From the NCBI GenBank assembly GCA_050084985.1, contig JBITNC010000001.1, forward strand, positions 6,944,001 through 7,008,000: a stretch of DNA of 64,000 nt, given 5' to 3'. Source of the stretch: Nageia nagi (lineage: Eukaryota > Pinophyta). Positions within the stretch are counted from its first letter, which is position 1, and each line of letters begins with the position of its first letter. Of this stretch, positions 45,985 through 58,880 are shown in pieces. The translations under genes were made by a program, and so were the position numbers. Below the pieces are notes generated by a model. That model made no database searches, was not told where the DNA came from, and saw nothing but the letters and a program-made list of their open reading frames with translations.

Positions 45985-46979
45985 ATCCTAAGGGGAGTTG
46001 GTAAGTTCAAGCATATTCCTAGAATTCTCAAAATTTTCTCTTCCAAGTGCCTTGGTGAAGATGTCCACTGCTTGCTCATATGTGGGACAATGTTTCAATT
46101 CAAGTATCTTGATCTCTAGATGTTGTCAAAACAAATGATACTTTTTGTTGATATGCTTTGTTTGATCATGAAACTTTGTATTCTTGGCCAATTGAATTGA
46201 AAAAATATTATCAATCAGAAGTGGAGTTGGATGCACTTATTTTTTTTGCAAATATTTTAGTATCTTCTTGAGCCACACAATCTCCTTTTTTGCCTATGCA
46301 GTAGCCACATACTTAGCCTTATAATGAAATTTGCTAGAACATATTGCTTTCATGATCTCCAAGAGATAGCTTCAGATCCAAGACTTATGGCATATCTTGA
46401 AGTCAAAACTACATTTTCTTCATCACCATCAAAGTTTAAATTTGTACATCCAATCAATTTGAAGTCTCCTACTCTAGAATACTTGAGCCCTAATCCATGT
46501 GTGCCTTTCAAATATTGAAGAAATCTTTTTGCTACATTCCAATGTCCTTCACACAATTTTTGCATAAATCGAGAGAGAATTCAAATCACAAATGAAATGT
46601 TTGGTCTTATTGTGGTTAGATATATGATACTTCCAACAAGTTTTCTATACTTTGTTGCATCCTCAAATGCATACCCTTCAATATATTTTGACTTCAAGTT
46701 TTGTTCCATTAGAGTGGAAAGAGGATTACAATCTATCATGCCAAATCTATTCAATAATTCTCTAATGTACTTTCTTTGGGAAATGAAAATGTACCTTGGG
46801 TTTTGTGTCACTTCAACACCCAAATAGTAATGAAGATGTCCCGTATATTTCATTTTAAAACCTCTCTTCAAATCTTATTTCATAGATCCAATGTAACTTT
46901 TAATGTTCCCATTTATCAAAAGATCATATACATACACCATAAGATATACAATAGTTTTACCAACTTTTTTGAAAAATAA
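45985..46979 (-). pseudogene. copia-4 reverse transcriptase C-terminal part and RNase H
   Basis: The catalytic motif near 46925-46945 reads YVYDLLI, with the first aspartate of YVDD replaced by tyrosine. Then LHYYLGVEVTQNPRYIFISQ, LVGSIIYLTTIRPNISF, GHWNVAKRFLQYLKGTHGLG, and the RNase H tail EIVWLKKILKYLQ, DNIFSIQLAKN and TKHINKKYHL, ending near 45990. It is broken by several stops. Confidence 0.85.
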
Positions 46980-47287
46980 AATTGCATTATCAAGATTAAA
47001 GTGTTCAAAATTTATCTTCAAGATATGCTCAATAAGATTTTCATACCAAGTGCTAGGAGATTATTTTAGGCCATATAAGAACTTGTTGAGCCTACAAACT
47101 TTTCATTCCTGACCCCTCACTACAAATCCTTCTAGTTGTTTCATGTACACATTCTCTTTCAAATCACCATTCAAGAAAGCAATATTCACATCCATTTTAT
47201 GAACTTTCCATCCATGATGAGCTAACATTTCTAATAAAGAATGAATAGTATCCCATTTTGTTGTGGGAGAAAAGGTCTCATCATAGT

Positions 47288-47542
47288 CTATACATTCTTT
47301 TTATGTAAAACCCTCAGCCATAAGCCTAGCTTTATGTTTCTCAAGTGAGCTATCTGATCTATACTTATTCCAATAGGTTTGGTTCCATATGGAGGATCTA
47401 CCAACTTCGACATCCCATTCTTGATGAAAGCATCAAATACCTTCATAGCATCCTTCCATACATCATGAGAAAAGGTTTCTTTAAAGGAATTTAACTCATA
47501 ATTAGTAGAGAAATTCAATTCACAATCAAATGAACACTCCAT
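47288..47542 (-). pseudogene. copia-4 reverse transcriptase N-terminal part
   Basis: The frame contains FKETFSHDVWKDAMK, the copia block around the start of reverse transcriptase (F-x-x-A-x-x-x-x-x-W-x-x-A-M). Between 46980 and 47288 the substrate-binding blocks are present in broken frames (for example a KVHKMDVNIAFLNGDLKEN-like reading near 47150-47215). Confidence 0.75.
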
Positions 47543-47997
47543 ATCCTTAACAAGATCATCTAAATCTGAACCCTCTACTATTCCATCTTCAATTCTATCT
47601 TTTTAGGAACTACTAGTTCTCATCTTCCAAACTTCATCAGGATGAACACTCTCAAGTGTTTTGGAGAGCCACTTAGGAATCTTTTGTGATGTTTTAGGTT
47701 TCTCAACAAGCTAAGGATGTTATTCATTTCCTTAAAGACTAAACCTATTGATTCCTTCAATCAAATCATCTAAAGGAGCTTCTAAAATTTATGAAGAGGA
47801 AGGATCTTATTCTGGTGGAGGAGGTCCATTTACTATTGGAACAAGTGCTACTAATGGATCAAGCACTTCTAAAATAGGCACAAGTGGTGTAGATTCCAAA
47901 GATTGATCCAATATAGGGATCCCCCCTCAACATTTAAAAGCTCATAATAATCTTAAAATAAATGCTTTCCATATGTAAACCTCTCAAGGTGATCAAG

Positions 47998-48700
47998 CTA
48001 CCACTCAACAATTAAGTCACTCTTAGAACATTCCAAAAAAATGACATCCCTTGCAAAAAGGAAATTTTTATTTACCTCATCATCAAGCTTAAATCCCTTG
48101 GTAGTATCTAAGTACCCCAAGAAAATACATTTTTGACTCTTGGCACCAAGTTTGTTTCTTTGTTCCTTAAGGACTAGGGTATAATAAGTGGAACCAAAAA
48201 CCTTGAGATGTTGAACTAAAGGAACATAGCCAAACCATATTTTATATGGAGTATTATCATCAAGAGCATGAAATGGAAATTTGTTTTTAACATACACTAC
48301 ACAAATAATTACATCACCAAAAAATATCATTTTCACATTCTTGAAAAATAACATTTCTCATGTCATATTCAACAAAGTTCTATTCATCCTTTCAACTACA
48401 CCATTCTATTACGGATTATAGGCAACACTTATTTGATGCTTGATTCCATGTTGACTAAGATAGTTCTTAAATTTAAATGAAGTGTATTCACCCCCATTAT
48501 CAAAACAAAGCATGCCAATATGAGTGTTAGCTTCTTTATCAATCACATGAAATTTTTTAAACTTTTCAAAACATTTAGACTTGTTCTTCAACAAATACAC
48601 CCAACACATCCTAGTGTAATCATCTATGAGAGTCATGATATATTTATTTCTAGTAAAGGAATAGGTAATGGTCCACACAAATCAGAGTGAATGAGTTCTA
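47998..48700 (-). pseudogene. copia-4 integrase
   Basis: LELIHSDLCGP (first catalytic D) lies near 48690, YIMTLIDDYTRMCWVYLLK and CFDNGGEYTS (second D) in frame 48409-48678, and NGVVERMNRT (catalytic E) at about 48370-48400 after two stops. The C-terminal part (47998-48354) has a HALDDNTPYKIWFG block and HLKVFGSTYYT. All three catalytic residues remain, although the frame is broken. Confidence 0.85.
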
Positions 48701-49052
48701 ATTTTCTACATACTCTAAAATTTGAATCATGAAAAGTTTATTTGTTGTACTTTCCTAGGACACATGCTTCATAAGGTTCTATGTTCCTAGGAATAGTAGC
48801 CAATCCTAAAAAACCTCTCTTTTTCAATGAATGGAGATCATCAAAATTGAGATGGCTAGATCTTGCATGCTACAAAATAATAGATGAGAGACTACCTTTT
48901 TCTTGATGGGTGAGGTAGGCAAAATTCATTTCTTTGGTAGAACTTCCATGCATCTTCAATAACTTCTCATCCTCCCTATCAGTCATCAACACTTTATTGT
49001 TGGAATACCTCCTTATCTCCATGATGCCATCAAACATATGAATGAAGTGTCA

Positions 49053-49301
49053 TTATTGTTGAATGAGAAAAAGAGATAATAGGTTCCTTTGTAATTGAGG
49101 AAGATAGACCATATTACAAAGAATCATATCTGGAAGGCCCGACAATTTGAATCTCATAGTACCAATACTCAAATTTTTGATACAAGATTTGTTAGAAAAA
49201 TATAGTACACCATCAATGTTGGTATTCATATCCTCAAATAATTCCCTTTGAAATTTCATGTGACATGTCACACTAGTATCAAGCAACCATAATCCTCCCA
49301 A
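49053..49301 (-). pseudogene. copia-4 protease
   Basis: Reads LWLLDTSVTCHMKFQRELF. The aspartate is present but the following S-G is T-S, which would disrupt the active-site turn. The C-terminal part (LSIGTMRFKL; NMVYLPQLQRNLLSL) is typical of copia protease. Confidence 0.82.
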
Positions 49302-50210
49302 GATGCAAATGAAGTATTACAAAAAAATTTAATTGTATTGTTACAATATGAAGTAACTTAATGAGAGGAATCTGAATTATTACTCTTTTCTTGCTCTCAT
49401 TTTTCATTCCTTTATTTGATATTATCCCATAGAGTGTGATATATATTAGCTTCATGACCTCATCTATCACATATTTTACAATGGAGATTGTTCCTCTCAT
49501 CATGATCACCTTGATTAGATCTACCCCCCTTGCCTCTATGATTCCTTCTACCATGACCACAATTGCTACTTTCACCTTGAGAATAATCATGTGCAACATT
49601 TTTTTTCCCTTTTGAACAATACATAATATGTATGAAGTAGGTTCATTGGATTTCTTGCCAAATTCCTTCTCATATTTTGTAATCTTATCTACCAAAGTAT
49701 CTAATGTGAGAGACTTCAAGTTACCACTAGCTTGCAAGGATTCAAGATAATTTAATTATGTAGGGTACAATGCCTTAATTAAAGCTATAAGAGCAATATC
49801 AATCTTCACACAAGTAGAGTCAATGTCATGCATTATTGATCTAATTTCATAAATCAATGCCATGGGATCATCATTCTTTAACTCTAGGTTAAAAAGTTTT
49901 AATTGAAGTTGGATTAATTCCAATTCAAAATAGGATTCAAACAAGTCCTTGAGTTTTTTTAGTGCATTTCAAGCATCATCAATGGAGCTAATGTGGTAGT
50001 TAACCTCTTCATTAACTAAATATACAATCAAAGCATATGCCTTACCATTTTTCATTTTTCAAACTACAAGCTCTTTGGCATCAATCAATTTGGTAGGTTG
50101 GTTATCACCATCACAAATGCCAACCCAAAAATCATTAAAAATCATAGTATCTTTATTTTCCTAGACCACTTCAACCAATTTTCTTTTTAGGTTAAAATAA
50201 CACCAACAAT
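49279..50210 (-). pseudogene. copia-4 gag
   Basis: Legible segments: MIFNDFWVGICDG near 50140, then a KLKDLFESYFELELIQLQLK block at about 49900-49945, and the zinc knuckle near 49440-49490 with both C-x-x-C cysteines and the histidine. The knuckle has a stop inside it and tyrosine as its last ligand. Broken into at least four frames. Confidence 0.72.
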
Positions 50211-50230
50211 ACTCATAAGGGAATGCATAT

Positions 50231-52299
50231 TTGAAATAGAAACTTCAAACTTTATTTATTTTCTTTTTCAAATTTTTACAATTCAAGAAATTGCACACAC
50301 TTTTCCAAAAAATAACATCCATACAAAACAAATATTCTTTTTACTCACACCACAAAAAAATTACAAACAAATAGAGTATCTCTAAGGAGATTATTACATC
50401 ACATGTCTCCTCTTATTAGGAGGATTTCTTCTAGGAGGCATGTTACTTTTGATAAGTATAATATAACCTCAAGGGTTTTTCCTAGTCATGTACTCCATTG
50501 GCCATAATAGTAGGGTCTTTGAAAAAGAAAAAGGTGGTGGGGATGTGCTTATGTTATTTTTCTACTCAATCTTTAGGTTCTAGGCTGGTTTCTTTCTATT
50601 GTGAATATTAAAATTAATAGGAAAGAGATAAAAAGACTAAGAGTAACAAGAAAGAGATAAAAATCCTAAGAGTAATATGAAAGAGACTAACACATTAAAC
50701 TAAAAGCAACTAACACTATATAGCCCAAGAATTGTAGCACAGACAGTAATCCATAGCCAAGATAAAAAATAGTAAACTATCTTATCCTTGGGATCTTAGG
50801 GTCACAATACACAACCATAACTTAAGATAACATTTCATACATAACATTCATAAAGTGTAATGAATAGCCACATATTTCAAATGGTAAAGCATCATCAATT
50901 TGCATTATCACACATGAAAGCATCTTATATACTTGGGCATATTTGCTAGAATGTTTGACCATTTGGACTTATAATGGTCCACTATTTATATATTTACATC
51001 TATGATTGGGTGGTTTTCCAATACAAATACATGTAACTACTCTACTTGACTAAGAAAAAAAAAAGACCATCTACAAATGTACAATCATGACTACAATAGT
51101 GTTTGATTATATAGTGAACAAGTATAATCAGTGCCAAGGTTTGGAAGCTTGATGTCTCTAAGCTATTGTACTATTTCATCTGTAATATTTCAAATTTGTT
51201 ATTGAATACATTCTCTTGGAACTATTATTTATTAAATATGCACTATCTTCCAGCTTGATTGGTATGATTTAGTACTGTATTATGTTGACAACAACCTAAC
51301 TTTCTGCAACCATTAATGATAAACATTGTAGTTTCTAGTTGCATGGAATAATAAGGGTAATGAATAGTGTATCATTGAAATCCTAGGAATACTTACTACT
51401 ATCATGTGGAAATGAGTCATGGTCAACACATTAATAGAGCCTCAAGTATCAAACACTCATGATCAAGTGGACCTGGGTGTTCTTTCCCACCCATTATTCT
51501 TCCTCCTATTTGGCAAGTTCTATTCCTCTTTAGTGGGCTCTAGTGATGATCGATAGGCTCTACTTAACTATATTCATGAAATATCTCCCACTAAATGTGG
51601 TACTACCAATTATCAACTATCATAGGACTCATTGATCTTAGACCAAAAGCATGATGTCATCACTCAAAATAGATGGGTTCTAGAATATATCTTCTTGAAA
51701 TACTTCCCATGGATATTTGATGTACGATCAAGACTTTCTTTTAGAAATAAATGGAGTTTACATCATCACCCATTTGTGACTTGGATTGAACTAGGAATAT
51801 TATTTACAATAGTTCCCATAACACCTACACTTCTATAACTTTTGAATTTTGACTTGGACACTTACTTTCCTTACATGTTACGATACTATGCAAACATGGT
51901 ATATTAACTACCAAAAATGATTTTGATCGAATTTCTATGACCTATGACTCTTTATTTCTATATAGTTACCAAAAAAACACTCAACTTGACTAAAATTAAT
52001 TCTCAAAACTTCTACAACACCCACTATATAGCATATAGACATTTAAAACAAAAATGGTTAAGACTTATACACATATAAATAATACTCAGACTGTTGACAA
52101 TACCTAGAACTCTTTAGACTTGACCAAAAATTTGATAAAAGACTAAGTATAGAGAAAAGGGGGAAAAAAGTGGGAACTAGGAAATATTTATTGAAATAAA
52201 TGAAATAATAAAGAATACTAGAATATTACCATGTTCCTAGAGTTCAATTCTAAAAGAATACAATCTTCTGGTGGCTCTTAGGTTCTCCACCTACTAGAG
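50231..52299. other. AT-rich stretch, nothing recognised
   Basis: No frame of note except a 68-codon plus-strand stretch at 51632-51838 without a recognised domain. No LTR partner for copia-4 was found here. Confidence 0.45.
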
Positions 52300-55200
52300 A
52301 ATAGGACTCGTTACTTATTGCTACCACTTGCCTATCTAGATGAAGCTTTTTTAGGTGTGTCTGATAGTGTATTTAGCTCTACAAGGAGTAGAGACTGAAT
52401 CTTCTTATTCAAATCCTTTAAATTTTAGTTATCAACTTGTATTAGCATAGGGTGAGCTTGTATCTTTACTAGATCTTCTTTGAACCTTGTTAACACATTC
52501 TCCAGCCTCCCAACATGTAGGAATCTTGCAATTGCCTCCTAGATGAGGTTATTTATTTATTGTAAGTTTAAGATTTATTTGTTAGACAAAGATTATTCTA
52601 AAAATTAAATGGTATTTTCCACCCATATGGTAGCATTGCCCTATACATCTTGCTCCTCCCATAACTTGGGATCTTTCATTTGAACTAAAGAATGAAAGAA
52701 TTTACTTATAAAGCCAACATTTGTATCGAGTTGGTGTTTATTGATGTCCATATGGAATATGAGATCCTACAATTCATAGATATCTTAGGTTCTCCTCAAA
52801 AATGTTTGCCTTGGCTTGGGGGTAATAGCAGATAAATCCTTTTCTATGAGGGCTCTTAACCAACTTTGCATTCTCTCAAGTACTAACCTTGGTATATCTA
52901 GAGCCAATTTATGAAGAGCATTATAGGAAATAAATTGTTGTAGAGCTTGTTCCGTATGAAACTTCAACAAATGTAACAATGATAAGCTCACCTGCTTCTC
53001 TCCTATCTATTCCACTAGGGATTTTTTGAAGCTCTTTATAATCAGTAGCAACTTTGTATTATCATCACTGAGTACTTTATTAGCTACTACTATGTTCAAC
53101 TTATTTATCCTTTTGGCTATCTATTATTGTAGCTTAAGCTTTGAGATATTTTATTTGTTTATTTGCCTTATCCAACTCAACTTTTCTTGCTTCTAGGCTC
53201 TTTTCAAACTTGAACTTTTACTTTTCTATTTTTTCTAGTAAACTTTTATTCTGGTTTTATAACCTAAAAATTGTCTTATCTTTGAGGGATTAGTCTTTTT
53301 TATACTGATCTATCTTTTTATTTAGTCTATTAATATTATTTTCCATATCCTAAAGGCTTTTTCCAGCTACCATAGAAGTATTTACAAGCAACCTAGACTA
53401 ATCTATGTTTGGGGTACTCTACATATTTACATTCATGATTTCTATGGGAGTAGTATCTAATTGTCCTTCTTTAAAGGGTATTTGAACTTTTTTAATATCT
53501 CTCATCTTTGTAACTTTACTCAAAATTTTGGAATCTTACTCTAAGAGCATAGGGGGTTTATTTACAAAAGTTTTCCAATCAATGGGATCTACTACTTACG
53601 TTAAAAAAATACTTTTAATATCCTCTTGCAAGGTTGTAGAAAATGGAATTATAGAATTTTGTTATGTACTTATTGTTGAAGTAGATGTCAGAGTTTGTTG
53701 TGGGGTTTGCTCAACTTTGTGAGTGGTTGCTAGTATTTTGGCTTCATCCTCTTCTTCTTCTAGTGGTTTCTCCTTTTTAGGAGTCTTATCTATTGGGTTG
53801 GAGTCTTTTTTCTTCTTTGGATCCTCATCATCATTATCATCATCTTGGCTCACTCCACCTTTGATTGCTATGGTACTACCTATACCAAGAACATTACCCC
53901 CACATTGTTATATTTTATCCCCTACTTCTTCCTATGCATATTGGTAGATTACAATATCTATGCTCTAGATTCTTTGTGTCTCTTTAGCATCAAGCATTTA
54001 TGTTTCCTCCATTGAAGTCGTAAGCACCCATTGTTATGTGGTCTAGGGATTCTTTTTGGGTTTCTTCTCTTCTTCCTTTGAGGCTTGCTTGGCTTGGGCT
54101 TGTGCCAAATTTTGAATCCTTCTCTTCTTTGCTAGTTGTTTCAAACTGGATGGTTCACTAGACTCTATTATATTTACTCCTCTATTTGATTTCCTTTGAA
54201 AATTAGGTGGGAAAGGTTTGCCCATTTTAGTAGTGGGTCTTGTTTATATTGGACTTCCTAGTATTTATCATAGTTGAATTCACCAAATAATTGCTTTTCA
54301 ACATGATTAATCTTAGTGGTGTATTCAAATCTAAATTTGGTAAAATAATGAATTTTGTTGGGTCTCCATCCCAACTTATTTGTCAACTAAGATAAAACCT
54401 CCAGGTTCAGGGTAAATTCTTACCATCTAACCTCCCAATTTTTGTATTTCTTAATACCCTAAAAGGTTAACCATGACTTATTCAAAGTTCCAAATTCCCA
54501 CTTTGGGGATGCCTCAACTTCCTTTTTGATCTAATTTACAAAATAGTCCACATGAGGCCTTGGCTAATGGGCAAAAGTCAGGTGCTTTTTATTTTATTTT
54601 ATAATCTTTTAATTTCCCTTAGCAGGTTATACATCAATGGGGCATTTTCCATTTCTAACTTAAATTTTTTTATAATGAAATATGTTATACTATCCTTATA
54701 GCCTATTTCTAACAAAGTAAATTTTTTTGTAGTTACTGGTATATTTACAATAGGTTTGAAGTTACCCTTAGACCCATATTTGGTCTTTATAGCACACATC
54801 TTCCTACCCATTGCTATAGAATACAGTTGGGTAGTAACAAATTTAGGTAGGAAGAATGGCTTTTCAAAATATTCATACCTCATGATTATAGTTTAGTCTT
54901 TCAACAAATACCAATCATCAATCTTATTTCCTCCTTAAAGCTCCCTTATGGTGGTCTGGCATAGTCTATTGGATGGCTTCCTTATTAGGATCTTCACCAT
55001 TGATGTGTAGAATTTATCCATAAACTCATAGTATGACCCATGCAACTTGGTCAATATAGGAATCCTAAATCAATTGGTGCAAGTACTATAGTTAGAGTAG
55101 CAGGTTCAACTTGAAGTCCTATTTGCATAAATATTTCAAGATTTTGATGGACCATGAGCCACCATAAATAAGAAAAATGTCAAAAATATGATTTCTCAAA

Positions 55201-55489
55201 TTTGAAAAGATTTCTATTATTTCATTTTAAATAAAGATAGGGAAATCATAGTAGACATGTGCCTCTATAATATTGTAATCCATTCTCATCATAGTTTTGT
55301 CTATATCTGAGTATTTTTTTCCTAGAATGACTACTAAAGCTTGCAGCACCTTTCCGTCTTGGGCCTTTTCAAATGAGATGATGTCATAGCTTTGCATGAG
55401 CTTTGTGGTTCTCCCCTCATATGTCTTATCAATCCAATTTAGCATTTCTTTATCATTCCTATAAACATCATACCTTTCACTATTTAAAT
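52300..55489 (-). pseudogene. Long decayed reading frame of unknown identity (main part)
   Basis: A chain of minus-strand stretches reads from right to left: MLNWIDKTYEGR...YDIISFEKAQDGK (55227-55445), FLPKFVTTQLYSIAMGRKMC (54599-54883), a Lys-rich segment with RRIQNLAQAQAKQASKEEEK (54043-54225), an acidic/Lys-rich segment DDDNDDEDPKKKKD (53662-53853), and PRLVLERMQSWLRALIEKDL (52785-52991). The coding-like stretches are colinear and on one strand, suggesting a single protein of perhaps 900 residues with a charged, probably coiled-coil middle. No reverse transcriptase, integrase, transposase or host-gene motif was recognised. It continues at 63872 beyond the inserted element. It may be the gag-like or extra ORF of another retroelement. 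Confidence 0.5.
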
Positions 55490-55965
55490 TGTTGGAATGT
55501 ATAATGCATTATTGTAAAGGTTGTGTTAAATCTTCTATGTAAATTCACTACTACTTAATGGTAATATTTGATACCTTAAGTATTTTAGTGAATATAATAA
55601 TGTAATTTGTTCTACACTCCAAGTCATGAGCATGCCCCTTGGGTCAAAAGATGTGCATGTCATGCTTATGTAATCCAAGAGAGATTTTGGCCTATAAATA
55701 GAAGGCTCCTTCTTTGTAATTAGATACCAATTATGGAGTAAGGTTATGCTATAGGATAGAAGTGTAGGATTTGAGATTAAGAGGATTGTAAGAGAGTTGT
55801 ATTTGTGAGAGAATTAAAGATCTAGTTAGTGGATGTACTCCTAGTTGGAGGAACCACTTTACATCTTGTGTTATGAGATTGCTTTATGTATTTGTTAGAT
55901 GTAATTGTGAGCTTTCATGTGATCTTGGTAGTTTCAGAATTATCTTGTTAGTGTTAGTTCCTTCA
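55490..55965 (+). repeat. 5' LTR of the non-autonomous element
   Basis: Same length as the 3' LTR. It has the TATA box CTATAAATAG at 55692-55701 and the GTGGATGTACTCCTAGTTG block shared with the copia-1 LTR. Confidence 0.95.
55692..55701 (+). promoter_or_regulatory. TATA box of the non-autonomous element's LTR
   Basis: CTATAAATAG, identical to the copia-1 LTR 10-mer and conserved in the 3' LTR copy (near 63599). Confidence 0.75.
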
Positions 55966-55968
55966 AAT

Positions 55969-55984
55969 TGGTATCAAAGAAACC
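55969..55984 (+). other. Primer-binding site of the non-autonomous element
   Basis: TGGTATCAAAGAAACC three bases after the 5' LTR; the first eight bases match the initiator-Met tRNA site. Confidence 0.85.
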
Positions 55985-58880
55985 TTGTGGGATTTCCTCC
56001 AAACTTAAACTTGGAAATTTGAGTTAACTTACCTCAAATTAAGGTATATCTAAACTCTTATCTTATTTCATTTTTTTCTTGAAACTATAGCTACCATATT
56101 ATTTGTATGGTTAGATTAAAATCTTGGTAGATCTAAGTTTAAGGTTTGAGTTCAACCTTAATTAAACCATTATTTTTTTTTAAGTTAAAACATTATATCT
56201 ATTCTTATTTTGATAGATCTTGATAATAATGATCTATACTAATTTATGTATGTTATATTAATGGTGCTAATATCTAACATTTAATGATAGCTATCATAAT
56301 AGAAGTATAAATTTGTAATAATATTTATAAAATTTATTTGATTTGGAACTTTCATATTTTGGTATGTGCCCATCTTAAGTTGTTGTGAGAACTAATTTAA
56401 AAATAAGTATAATATTTTTTATAAGTCTTAAAGTTTCCTTCTCAATATGGTGTCTTTTTCCTAGTCACCCATTCAATCTACGCATTTAGCTATTTTTTTA
56501 ACTACTCTCCCACATTTATTATTAATAAAAAGTCTATAATCCATAAAAATTGGACATTTGATACCACCACCAATTTAATTAATATAAAAAATATTTGAAT
56601 ACCATGCACCACCTACACTGGTGCTCCCCAGCCACCCCTATGATGGTGCTTCCTTCCTTTTCCCTTTCCACTGAACACTTACATTTCTTTCCCTATCCAT
56701 CTCCCATGTCTATTCTAAATTGTTGTTTGAATATGCCCTACCACCAATAGGTAATTCCAAACACACAAATAAAAAAAGAGGGGGATGAACACACATGATT
56801 ATTTTTGGTTGGCTGCAACCTTGGTCCTTTCTCTATGCCTTCTATGTCTATGCATGCTCTCTATCTTGGCATACATGATTGTGTCTTTGGCCTATCCTAC
56901 CATCCATACCTCCCATCTTTAGTCTCTCACTACTCTCTATTGTCATCGCAATCATGACATGGTCAGTCATTGGTTACATAGGTGGAGAAATGAACTATGA
57001 TCTAGCATCCCTCCTATCTATGACATCCTCTCTTCTCATTGCATTGTTGCTATGGAGATAGTCATGGATGATTTTTTGTTACATTCCTCAGCAAAAGATC
57101 ATGCAAAACACTATCATGTGGTCAAAAAATTGAATCCTACTAATTTCATTATTTGCCCTCCACATTTCTTACCACTAGTCTCTTCTCCTTTGCAACCTTA
57201 TCTTCGCTTAGCTGGTAGTGCGAGTGGTTTTTTAACCACATGGTCATCAATTTGAATTTCCTATATGTCATTCCTTTAACACCCCATCTCTTTTTTCCCT
57301 ACCGCTCACCTCTTCTCACCTACCTTGTGCACTTCCTATGTTGAACATCTCAATCCTATTCAAACACTTGCTCAACTTGACACCATAGGTAGGTAACACA
57401 TTAACCATTATGGTGTTAAATCTTATCCTACCCCCTTACGGTCTTGCAAGTGATTCACTTTTGAAGCTACCTACCATGTTGTCTTCTAGAACTTGAAACA
57501 CAAAATTTAAATTGTCCTCAAGAATGAAATGTCAAAATAGATGAGCTATATGCGTTGTTGTAAAAACTAAGGGGATTACTCTCTATTTTCAATCCAACTT
57601 TAGACATAAATCACTTAAATTGATGTATGATGATCCGTTCACTATTTTATTTAATTATTATTTATTATGACTTGAAGTTTGAAATGTTGTACATTGGACA
57701 GAGGTTTCCATTTTAGTGTCCATGATACACATGACATTCTAATCCCTATTTATTTTATAAAGTGCATTGTTTTACAATGAATGATTTTTTTTATATATTG
57801 AACTTGGAATTGTTACTTTCATTCCAAGGTAACTATATTTCCCCCTCACAAAAAAGAAACAAAAAAAAATATTTCCTATATGAGCCTATTTTTTCTTTAT
57901 GCACTCATTCTTGTATTAACCTCTTGGTTTTAAGTAAAAAGGGGAAAGAACTTATAAGTATTTTACTTAAAAGTTTATGCATGCTTAATATTTTCCTAGA
58001 ACTTCATTTTTGTTGATAAAAGCTTAAGGACTAAAAATGTTTTGAAGATGGATGCTTATGACTTAAAAATACATGATTATGCCTCTTAAATTCTAGTTCT
58101 TATGAAGAAATAATGCATGATTAATTTTTGGATTGATGCATACTTCTTTAAGTTAATGATGCATATTTATACTTATGAGATTAATGTATGCTTTTATACA
58201 AAGTTAATGAATTTGTGCAAAATAAGGATTGATGTAAAGATGTCTTTTAGGGGTTAGTAAACAAAACCCATTGGACACTTAGGTTTTGAGTTATTGAATG
58301 GATGATGTTTTACTTATGCTCTTTTATGTTTTGCATTTTGATTTATTTGCTTATGCAAACAAAAACAAAAATATTGAAATGAGCAACCCCCTAAAATGAA
58401 CACATCTGCATATATATTTTGCAACATGACTTGTTTGGGGAGCCATGAGATGAGGATAGGCAGACTACAACCTTTAAGTTTGACGATCCAAGTCGTGAAA
58501 AGTTTGTACTACTTAATTGCCCTTAAGTTCTTTGTTGTTCTAGATTTAACTCCAATAGGTAGATAGATATGTGTGTAGTTATACCACATATCCACACATC
58601 CATTCAGAGATTATCTTGATAACCTAGGAGGACAATTTAAAACCTAATCAAGATTAATAATTTGGTTGATATAATAAACATCAAAACCTTGAAAAATATC
58701 TAGTATTTCTCCTTATGAGAGTATATTGCTACACAAGGGGAATTAGTTGAGGATTGGTAGTACTTTGGCTCCTCTTGTGTGGGCATCTAGGTGAAGACCT
58801 AATTTTAAATAAGATAAGAAGCCTCAATCATATCACTCTATATCCATTGGTGTTATTTTTATTTCACATATGTTGAGCTA
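55985..58880 (+). other. Leader of the non-autonomous element
   Basis: The part 57850-58880 is homologous to the copia-1 leader. 56590-57480 is less AT-rich and contains short open frames (56879-57061, 57052-57255) with no recognised domain; it occupies the place of the less AT-rich patch in copia-1 but shows no obvious match to it. Confidence 0.6.

Larger units (their letters stand above)
45600..50230 (-). mobile_element. Ty1/copia retrotransposon (copia-4), 5'-truncated and decayed
   Basis: Minus-strand order is gag (about 50210-49280), protease, integrase, reverse transcriptase, RNase H ending near 45990, polypurine tract, and the start of a 3' LTR (TGTTAGACACC at 45973). No matching 5' LTR or primer site was found to the right of 50230, so the 5' end is probably lost. 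The outer end of the 3' LTR is unresolved; the start given is approximate. Confidence 0.8.

Noticed and set aside
53723-53947. Plus-strand Ser-rich frame
   Set aside because: Antisense of an acidic/Lys-rich segment in the minus-strand unidentified frame.
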